The notes beneath the pieces were generated by a model. That model worked only from the letters and a program-made list of their open reading frames with translations, had not been told where the DNA came from and did no database searches. Made by a program: the position numbers and the translations under genes. From Flaccisagitta enflata (taxonomy: Eukaryota > Chaetognatha > Sagittoidea > Aphragmophora), in assembly GCA_965153355.1 (NCBI GenBank), contig OZ231126.1, positions 68,386,001-68,450,000 on the forward strand: a stretch of DNA of 64,000 nt, in the 5' to 3' direction. How positions within the stretch are numbered: the stretch's first letter is position 1; each line of letters starts with the position of its first letter. This document shows, one piece after another, positions 44,179 through 54,900 of the stretch.

Positions 44179-45798
44179 TCTGAACAGTATCTGGGTCCGC
44201 GACGGAAGGGGGTCAAAGATCACCAATTCCGTAAGATCGCTATGACCAAAAGATCGCTAACCCTGTAAATTCGCCAAAACTATAAGTCTTTACATTCAGA
44301 GCCGCCATACAAAGTTTCATGCAAATCTGTTGAGAAATGACAAAGCTATGCACGTTTTTCACTTTTAGGCAAGTAGGGTGGTTGGGTGGTAGGCTGGTTT
44401 AGATAAATAGTGTGCGTATGTTGAGTTCTTCCATTTAGAGACTCCATACCAAGTTTCAACCAATTTGGTTGAAAAATGTCCAATTTATGTAAGTTTTTAC
44501 TTTTAGGCCGGTAAGCTGGTTGGGTGGTAGGTTGGTTTGGCCGGTTAGCATGCTCAAACATATATAAATCACATATATGTGTTGAGTCCTTCCATTTAGA
44601 GACTCCATACCAAATTTCAACCAAATTGGTTGAAAAACGCCAAAGTATGCACATTTATCACTTTTTGGTTGGTAGGCTGGTTGGGTGGTAGGCTGGTTTG
44701 ACAGGATAAATAGTGCGCATATGTTGAGTTCTTCCATTTAGAGACCCCATACCAAGTTTCAACCAAATTAGTTGAAAAATGACAAAGTTAAGCAAGTTTT
44801 TCACTTTTGGGCCGGTTGGCTGGTTGGGTGGTAGGTCGGTTTGGCCGGTTAGCATGTTCAAATGCATATAAATCACATACACATGTTGAGTCCTTCCATT
44901 TAGAGACTCCATACCAAATTTCAACCAAATCGGTTGAAAAATGCCAAAGTTATGCACGTTTTTCACTTTTAGGCTGGTAGGCTGGTTGGGTGGTAGGCTG
45001 GTTTGACAGGATAAATAGTGCGCATATGTTGAGTTCTTCCATTTAGAGACCCCATACCAAGTTTCAACCAAATTAGTTGAAAAATGCCAAAGTTATGCAA
45101 GTTTTTCACTTTTAGGCCGGTTGGCTTGGTGGTGGTCAGTTTTGGCATTAGCATGCTCAAATGCATATAAATCACATACACATGTTGAGTCCTTCCATTT
45201 AGAGACTCCATACCAAATTTCAACCAAATCGGTTGAAAAATACCAAAGTAATGCACGTTTTTCACTTTTAGGCTGGTAGGCTGGTTGGGTGGTAGGCTGG
45301 TTTGACAGGATAAATAGTGTGCATATGTTGAGTTCTTCCATTTAGAGACTCCCATACCAAGTTTCAACCAAATCAGTTGAAAAATAAGTTATGCAAGTTT
45401 TTCACTTTAGCGGGTTGGCTGGTTGGGTGGTAGGTCAGTTTGGCCGGTTAGCATGCTCAAATGCATATAAATCATATACATATGTTGAGGCCTTCCATTT
45501 AGAGACTCCATACCAAATTTCAGCTAAATTGGTTGAAAAATGCCAAAGTTATGCACGTTTTTCACTTTTAGGCCGGTAGGCTGGTTGGGCCGGTTGGGTT
45601 GGTCGGATCACAAAAATCGGATAGGATGTAAAGCGCCTTACCCTAGTACAACTTCCCACCAAATATGAACCAAATCGGTCAAAGCATAAAAAAGTTATCC
45701 ATTTTTTAAAATCCGGGACGACGACAACGACGACAACGACGACGACACCCACCCGCCTTGAATTATAGTCCGCGTCGGAATGATATTCCGTCGCGGAC
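44179..45798. mobile_element. HINE/Helentron-like element 1 with tandem-repeat core
   Basis: AAAAA lies on both sides (44174-44178 and 45799-45803). The element starts TCTGAACAGTATCTGGGTCC with the subterminal motif GTCCGCGACGGAA. It ends in a 31-bp near-perfect hairpin whose arms are TCCGCGTCGGAAT and ATTCCGTCGCGGA. The core is alternating ~150-175-bp tandem units containing ttgagttcttccatttagag, caaccaaatcggttgaaaaa and ggctggttgggtggtaggct. Internal tandem repeats, inverted subterminal motifs and a 3' hairpin are the plan described for Helentron-associated elements; the assignment is inference. The pre-insertion state is preserved at 39281-39631. Confidence 0.78.
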
Positions 45799-45991
45799 AA
45801 AAAGAATTCTGGTGAGCCTTTACTTTCTTTGATTCAATGTCAGTAACAGAGACTTTTTTTCATGTATTCCGGATTTGATACAGAACCGTCTAAAACACAG
45901 CGGCGTAAGAATGGGGCACTCCTAGATGAACCAGGAGAGAGGAATGTGAACACATTGAAGCCTCGAAGAGGGCGTTCATGTCATCAGCGCC

Positions 45992-48900
45992 TTAGAAAGG
46001 ATCGCCATTCCGCAACGCGTGTCCCGTGATGGCGATGCCTTGGCCGGTTCCTTCACCTCCACCTCCACCGCCGCTGGCGTTGTTACCGCCTCCATTGTTA
46101 TTGTTGTGCTGATTGGAACGATTGGAAGAAGTAAACCCAGCTGGCGCGTTAATGCCTCCTCTGCCATTTCTTTTCCGGTTATTTCCAGCGTACGCATTAG
46201 TCGCCCCCTGGTGGCCGGCCGGCGTGGAGTTACTGGAAGTGTTCCCGCCGCCGACGTGGTTGAAGCCCCGTTGTCGACGCACGACGGTGAGTCCATTGCC
46301 GTGGGCGTTATTCTGCGCCACTGTAGCGGGCGGCGCTTCCCGACTCTGCAACGACTGCGGCGGTTCGTGATGATCCTTGTCTTTCCCACCGACGGGCAAA
46401 TCGCGAGGAAACCAGATCCTTCCGTTGTTGGCGTTGGGCGGCTTGATAATTCGTCGATTTGAGTTACTACCCTGTGGTTGCTGCTGCGAGTGTTGTTGTT
46501 GTTGTTGTTGCCTACGAGAACGATTGGATTCGGTTACGACGTTGTTGTTGTTGTTACTTTCAAACGCGTTTTTAGCCGCCCCGCCGATAACTCGGCGACG
46601 TCTTTCCGGTCTTTCAGGCGCCACCACGCGACTTCCGGCGTTGTTCATTTTCGACTTGACGCCCGCGTTGTTGTTGCTGCTGTTGCCATGATGATCATCC
46701 GGCGATCTTTCGCGCGCGTTGTTGTTGTTCTTTATACTGTTGTTTACTGAATTATTATTTGTGGTTTCGTTTCCACTTCGGTTGTGGTGCGTGTTGAGTC
46801 TCATGACGCCGTCGTGAGTCGCGACGCTGCTGACAAACGACAACGAAGATCCGGTCTGATTGACGCGTCCGACTTCCGTCAAGTCGTTGACGGAAATGGA
46901 GAGACGTCCGCCGTCGGTGCGAATGCGGGAAGCTCGACGAGCCGCGATCGCCGAGATCGTTTCCGTTTTGGGCTTGATGTGGCCGCCGCCGACGGCGTCA
47001 TTTCCCCCGGCGTCGTTTCCGGCGTCGTTATTGACTTGCAGTAAAGAACGCGGTTTGGCGCCGGCGTTGACTACGCCGCTGGAAGACGGCGTCAATCCGC
47101 GCAGATCGTACGTTTTGTTCAGTTTTAAGCTCTTGTTGCCGCCCACCGTTGCGCCGCCGTTGTTGTTATTGTTTTTGGGTTCTTCCGTCGGTGACGCGAT
47201 TGGCGAACAAGGATCGCTCAACGACACCAAACACGCTTCGGTCGTCCGGTTGGCCGTCTTAATAGCGGCCGCTCTGTCGCCGGTCGAGCTGAGTCGAGCG
47301 GCGGCCGATTCCAACAATTCCGGAGCGCTGTCCTGATGATTCTTCTTGGAGAAAATCTTTTTCGATTTGGCGCTCTCGTTGAAAAGCTTTTTATTGTCAG
47401 AGTCGACGGGGCCCCGCTTATTGGACGGCTTGGAGGAGGGAGAGGAGGCAGAAGACGCGTCTACCACCCCCAGCGCCTCGTCGTCGACGTCGACGACAGG
47501 GGGCTTGAAACGACGACTACCGACGACGACGTCGTGGTGGCGCGGAGAATCTTCCTCGGAGATCAGAGTGGACGGTTCGGATCTAATGAAGGGGGGGGGG
47601 GAATGAAGGATTACCACGGTAATGATTGTACCAGTTGAGATCAAACAAGTTGCAACAATTGACGTTGAATGTCATACAGAGTACAGTTTCGCATTAAACA
47701 TGTCAAAAACTTGGTAAATGAAGGAAGAATGAATAAATGCCACCTCATTTATTGTACCAGCTGTAATAACCTGTTTGAGCAATTGACTTTTAAAATTGAA
47801 CACGAAGGTAACATGCAGCGTCGCATTTAACGAGAAATTGTGGAAATCTGTTAGGGTTTCTGTTGAGGTACATCCTAACAAATCACTCACCTTAAATTGA
47901 GCGGTTCGACTTGGAGTTCTCCAAAGACCTTCATGAGCGTGGCGACGCTTTGCAACTTGGTTGGGTTGAGTTCGGTCGGCGTGCCCGCGCTCATTTCTCC
48001 CGCGTCGTTCAGTTGCAAATAATGATCGTATAATTCCTCCAATTCTTCCGGCACAGGCAGGGCGTGCTCTTTGACCAACCCACGTTGCTGCTGAATGATT
48101 TGGTCGCACAACATTCGATTGTGCTCGTACCTGGACATTGATTGTGTTGGAAGAGGGCGGAAGTGAAAAGTGATTTTGGTATAAATTCGCCAATGAACCA
48201 TGGTTGGGGTAGCACAAAATAAGTGGGACAAAAACCGTATAAATTCGGTGATTCGAAACCATCATAATTCGATAGGCCAAGTGGTGACGATTCTCTTAAG
48301 CATTATAAAATATCAATACGGCAGAAACCACCGTTACTGTGCTAAAGCTGTGGACAGTGCGGAGATTCTCCCCTAATGCCCAAGATATTTTGTAAACGGA
48401 GCGGTGGGTATCCTGTACACCTCCAATTAAGGCATTTTACTATCTACATGAAACTAAATCGCAACTTCAGCTCAGGTAAAAGCCACAACTTTGAACGATC
48501 GCAGGCGAGCGCGAGCCGGATGAGGAATTTCGGTAACTCTGGATAATTTTTGAAAATATTTATCGCTTTGAACAAAACGCAATAGTGTTTGGGAGTAAAT
48601 CGATTCTAGAGTGAAATCATTTACACCGTCTTATTTACATTGTTATTCCTAAGTCATCGAGCTCATTTAGCCAAAAGAATAAAGAAATGATTGACTATGA
48701 AAATCACTCTTGTCTTGAAGAAAGAATGTGTATGTAAGATAAAACTGCAATATGCAAATGAGGACTTTTATGCACTGAGACAACTACACCTGTGGGCGGC
48801 TTCGTAGAACATGAAATCACCTGCTCAAGTGTTGCCGCGGATTTTGTCTGACTGTGTCTGTCTATCGGTCTGTTTCTTCCCCCCCCCCTTGGGCAGCGGC

Positions 48901-51900
48901 CCCGGAGGGGTCGATGACCTTTGCTTTCACACATATGAGGCATTTTCTCCTCTTTCTCCTCTTTTCTCCTCCTCCTCCTCCTCCTCCTCCTCCTCCTCCT
49001 CCTCCTCCTCCGTCCTTACCCCCCCTCAAAACCCAGCCTCGAGGCCCAAATCCCAGTCTCAAGGCCCAAATCCTAGCCTCAAGGCCCAAATCCTGGCCTG
49101 GAGGCCCAGATTCCAGCCTTGAGGCCAAAATCTCAACCTGGAAGTCCTAATCCCAGCTTAGAGGGCAAGGTCCCAGCCTCCAGGCTAGGATTTGGGCCTT
49201 GAGGCTAGGATTTGGGCCTTGAGGCTGGGATTTGGGCCTCGAGACTGGGATTTGGGCCTCGAGACTGGGATTTGGGCCTCGAGACTGGGATTTGGGCCTC
49301 GAGACTGGGATTTGGACCTCGAGACTGGGATTTGGACGTCGAGACTGGGATTTGGACCTCGAGACTGGGATTTGGACCTCGAGACTGGGATTTGGACCTC
49401 GAGACTGGGATTTGGACCTCGAGACTGGGATTTGGACCTCGAGACTGGGATTTGGGCCTTGTGGCTGGGCTTTGAGGAGGGGGACGGAGGAGGAGGAGGA
49501 GGAGAAAATTCCCCATATGTGTGAAAGCAAAGTTCATCGACCCCTTCGGGGCCGCTGCCCTGCTTCCCCTTCAACTTCAAACCAAAACTACTTAGGCAGG
49601 GCACGGGTACCGCTGACCATCTAACGCTTATGCGACTATTCTTTCTTTCCCTCTTTTTGGGCAGCGGCCCCGAAGGGGACAAAGTCCTGTAGAACACAGG
49701 GGACCTCCGTTTGTTTGTCCGTCCGTCCGTCCGTTCATTCATTCGTTCGTTAGTCTCCCCCAGGCCCTCTCAGGCCTGAAATCTGCCCTCTCAGGCCTGA
49801 AATCTGCCCTCTCAGGCCTTGAATCTGCCCTCTCAGGCCTGAAATTTGCCCTCTCAGGCCTGGAATTTGCCCTCTCAGGCCTGGAATCTACCCTCTCAGT
49901 CCTGAAATTTGGCCTTTCAGGGCTGAAACCTGCCTATCAGGTTTTAAATCTGCCCTCTCAGGCCTGAAATCTGCCCTTTCAGATTTAAGGCCTGAGAGGG
50001 CAGATTTCAGGCCTGGGAGGACAGATTTAAAGCCTGAGATGGCAGATTTCAGGCCTGAGAGGGCCTAGGGGGGTGGAGGGATGGAGGGATGGACGAACGG
50101 ACGGACAAACGAACGAAAGTCCCCTGTGTTCTACAGGACTTCATCCCCTTTGGGGCCGCTGCCCTGCCTCTCATTCCGATTTACAACCATGCAAAGCAGG
50201 GCAACGGGTATCGCTGACCACATATTGCCCTTGGGCGACCTGTTTTTCTTTCCGACCCTTTTTGGGCAGCGGCCCCAGAGGGGCTGATGACCTATGATTC
50301 CACATAGGTCAATTTTCTCCATTTTCAGTCTATCCGTACGTCCTCCCCTCCCCCAAGCCTCAAATAAAGCCTGTTAAACCCCAAATCAGGCCTTTCAGGC
50401 CCCAAATCAGACCTTTACGACCCCAAATCAGACCTCTCAACTCCCTAATCAGGCCTCCTAGACCCCAAATCAGGCCTCTTAGACCCCAAATCAGGCCCCC
50501 AAGACCCCAGATCAGACTTATCAGACCCCAAATTAGGCCTCTCAGACCCAAATCAGGCCTCAAACCCCAGATCAGGCTTTTCAGACCCCAAATTAGACCC
50601 CTCAGACCCAAATCAGGCCTTTCAGACCCCAAATCAAGCCTCTCAAACCCCAAACCATGCCTCTCAGACCTTACAGACCCAAAATCAGGCCTCTCAGCCC
50701 TCCAAACCAGCTCACCCTCTCCAGACTGACGAAATAATAGGGCTCTCAGGAATGCTCCTAAAAGCGATAGTTTTTAAATTTATTCGATACAGTGAAAAAG
50801 TTTTTTTTCTATTGTCCTTTATTTGCTTATAACTTGTAAATGGTTGATCGTAGAGAAAAATTGACCTCATTTTTGTCCCCCTTTACCAAACCTCACTCAC
50901 ACTGAGGGTAGATCATTAACAAAGTTTTATTGAAAAAAAATCATATTTTGATTAAACAGGTCTTTCAACAATCGTGCCTTGTGTTGTCTCTTATCATTTG
51001 GCATATATGTGTCTCACATCAGTCCCTCTTCTCAATACTGCCCCTTGCAATTTGGTCATCAATTCATCATTCCAAATCTAGAATCTTTTTTAAAAAAAAT
51101 TAATAGAGAGCAGACTATCATTTTTGGGAGAATTTTTTTTTATTTTATTGTCTTAGATGTTCTACTTCGCAAAAAAGATAGCAATCTGGAGAGGGTGAGC
51201 TTCTCAAACCGGAGAAAATTGTCCTATGTGGAATCATAGGTCATCGGCCCCTTCGGGGCCGCTGCCCTTATCATCTCATTCCCACATACATATACTTATC
51301 AGGGCATCGGGTAACGCTGACCATGTAACGCTTTTACGACTATTCTTTTTCTTTTTCTCTCTCTCTTGCTCTCATGCTCTCTTGGTCTTTCTCTCTCTCT
51401 CTTTTTATAATTCTATGCTTCCGTTTCCTTTCTTCGCCTTCCTTAGCCGGTTGCATTCGCCGCACTAAGATGCTCGCTTGCCGCGAAGCATTGCTACCAC
51501 GCTACACAGAATCCGCAGTTCGGTTGATAGTTTAAACAAGGCCGGATACACAGCCATCAGTTGCGGACAGATGGGCAGGAGCGGAAATGCAACTGTCCGC
51601 AACTAAAAATGTTCTAAAACGCTCATTTCCTCACTTTTCGACTCATGTCCATGGACCGACCGACAGACCGACCGACGGACCGCAACTAAAAATGAGCCAA
51701 TTTATTAAAACTAACCTCTCAATAATCATATCCTTCTTCCTCATCTCGTAATCTTTGAGCAACATGGCCGATTGAGATTCGGTATTTTCGATCTCCAACT
51801 CGTGCACTTTGCAGAGCAGCGACAAGATTTCGCGATGATCACCGCTGTTTATGTTGCCAGGAAGACTGTCCTCCAACCGCTCTGTGAAAAGGGGATGACG

Positions 51901-54900
51901 ATGAAAACAAAATGAATATAAAAAACGCTCGTCATATATCTCCACTGTTTATATTGCCAGGAAGACTGTCCTCCAACCGCTCTGTGAAAAGGGGATGATG
52001 ATGATGATGAAAAGAAAGTGAATATATACATGAACGACGCTCACGTCAAAAATATCTCCGTAGCCTCGGTTTCAAAGTTTCATCGTTGTTAGACAAAAAC
52101 TGGTGGATAACTATTAAATTTTCTGCACACACAATTCTTTCTTCGTCATAAACAAGAATTCCCTGAGTTCCTCATCACACACCGGCTTTATCTCGGCATT
52201 GCTGTAAAACCGCCTCCATGGCGTCCTTTTCCGCCTCTAGTCTTTTCCAATCAACCGTATAACCAACCTTACAACATCACTCACCAGCTTTATCTCAGCA
52301 TTGCTGTAAAACCGCCTCCAAAGCGTCCTTTTCCGCGTCTAGTCGTTGCCAGTCAACCATATATCCAACCAACCTCACAACGTCACTCACCAGCTTTATC
52401 TCGGCATTGCTGTAAATCTGCTTCCAAGGCGTCTTTTTCCGCGTCAAGTCGTTGCCGTTGGACGTTGAGATTCTTAAGCTGATCTCTGGACATGGCAATT
52501 TCCGGCGGTTCGTCGGGACTTCCGATCAGAGCCAGACTCTCCAGAGTTCCCTTTTCCATCTCGTCCATATCCTGGAAAAAAAAAAAGAGGCGAATTTGGA
52601 ATTTACTGGAAACTACACATTTTGATTCAATTGACATTTTGTTCAGAGATAAATGCCATTCAGTTAAAGGGAGATCATATGACGAGTCACCAAATTTCTG
52701 AAAAAATTCATGGTATCATGGTTTCATGGAAAGATGGACTAGTCTATCTCAATCGCAAATTTCGTGACTCATTATTGCTCAATGCGTTTGTACGTTTGTC
52801 TCTTACCCATCGCGCGTCCGCAACTCAAGCTCCCACCTTATTATCGATAGAGTGGTCGGCCAATGGGTTGAGCTTCTTCTTGACGACTCGTTCGCCTTCC
52901 CAATCGTGTACTAGCATCAGATGTCGAGACTGCTCCAAGCTCAGTTCCAACGCCGCAGAGTTGGTCTCCATCAGTTTCCGTCTGAGAAAAGGAAGAGATG
53001 CGTTGGTGAGAAGAGCATTTTACCACAAACGTATACACTTCCACGCGTATTACAACGTGAAGATTGCAAAAACCGTAAAAAACGGTTAGCACCCCCACCT
53101 ACAGCTTAGGATGAAACTTCCACAGGGTCATGTGGGGTATCATCCTGTAGCTTGTTACAGTACAATTTACGCCACCGAGGCGATTTTTTAATTTCGCTCC
53201 CGGTCCTGAGAAATTCTACCCCAAACATTGGTTGGGGGACACCCCCTGGGAGGTCAAGAAATCCGCCTTTTAGAGTAAATATCTCTGGAACGGAGGCGAA
53301 ATTCAAAATTCGCCTCGGTGGCGTAAATTGTATTGAGATAATCTATTGAATGATACCATATACGACCATGTGGCTATGGTGACATGAGCTGCAAGGGGGG
53401 GTGCTATACCTTTTCCGTAATCTTCACGTTGTATTCAACGTGCGTGTGTAAACAGGAAAGCACTTCCGTCAATAAATGAATTGGCCTGTGGAATAAGATT
53501 CATTCTGAGAACAGGGGATGTGGAAGCGGTGGACCGCTGCCATTTTGATGAGAGGGATAGCTACTAGTACTTGAATAGCAATATGGAAGTGGAAGCGGTT
53601 GAAAATCGCCGGCTTCCACACCCCTATGTACATGGAATCATCGCATGTGGTGATTCTCAGCGGCAGACTCACATTTGAAGGCGAAAAAACTGAATTTTCA
53701 GAATCTGATTTTGGACGTAACCAATTACGGATTCATAATCTTGTGGATCAGGGAGATGCAAAACAATTATTGCTAAAGCTTAATGGGGCCCCCAGGGCCC
53801 CTGAGGGGCCCCCAGAGGCTAGGGGTCAGGGGTAGAGGTAAATTTTTTTAGTATAAAAAAGTTGGTCTCATTCAATTCGGAATTGTCTGAAACGTACAAA
53901 TATCTTGTGTTCAAAAACATGATAATTTTGATGAAATTTCGCGTTTTTTTTTCTAAGTCCGTGATAGGGCCGGTCAAAAAGCTTCATCTATAAGGAACAG
54001 TCAAGTAGATCTCTAGGGCCTAGTTAATCTCTACTGGATAACAAAGTTTAAGTTGTTTATTCAATTTGAAGTACAGTTTAAAGAGACCATCTTAGTGGAT
54101 TTCAATCGGACAAAATATCTGCCCTGAACAATTTACGGCCATAGCGTTCTCTTTACAAAATGTGGAAAAATACCAATTGTCCGAAATTCAGTTTTTCTTC
54201 CTTAAGGGATGAGAAATATGTCAATGCGAGAGAATTTGAACTTTCCTGAAACCATATTACCTTTAATATCAATGGTGGAGGCCAATAATTGGAACTCTAT
54301 GCCACTTTCATTCATGGAAGGGTTATCTACTCATGTCAGACACACTTGGGACAATTAAAATGTGGAAAAATACCAATTGTCCGAAATTCAACTTTTGCTT
54401 AAAGAGCCAAGACACAAAATGCCTCTGCATTTTTTTATAATGTAGACTCTTATTAAGTTACTTGGGGCTACCCCATGCTATATTTCCCCTTGTTTTTCAT
54501 TTATCCCATGCCTATAATGATAATATCTTCGAGTTTTGTTGAAATTTGCAAAAAAATTGTAACATTTCCCCGTGCGTTTTCAGATGCATTCTAGAGTTCA
54601 TTTAGCGCAAAATTGATAACTTTTTTGACATTTCATTTTGCAGAATATTAGAAATGGACTATGAAATTTTAAAATGACTGTAAAAACGCTGGTTTGGAGC
54701 AGAAACTGATCAATATGGCTCAGGTTACACTACGGTTACATGAAATTTAGGTGGGGCCCATGTCACGAGGAGGCAATAAATAGGAATCCAAAACCGCATT
54801 CAGGTTGGGTTTTCTTGCCTGATTTGTAGCGTTATGTGTACTGAAGCACATGAACGCGTTGCTGAGAGATATTTTGGGTTGGTTTACCGATTAACCTTTT

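Noticed and set aside
46019-47336. Several plus-strand frames of 85-158 codons over the KIF19 last exon
   Set aside because: They are antisense shadows of the Asn/Gly-rich KIF19 tail, which joins in phase with conserved upstream exons.
49185-49742. Repetitive frames on both strands in cassette 1 (Ser-Arg-Pro-Lys and Trp-Asp-Leu repeats)
   Set aside because: These are translations of the 20-bp minisatellite and its inverse; no splice-compatible extension.
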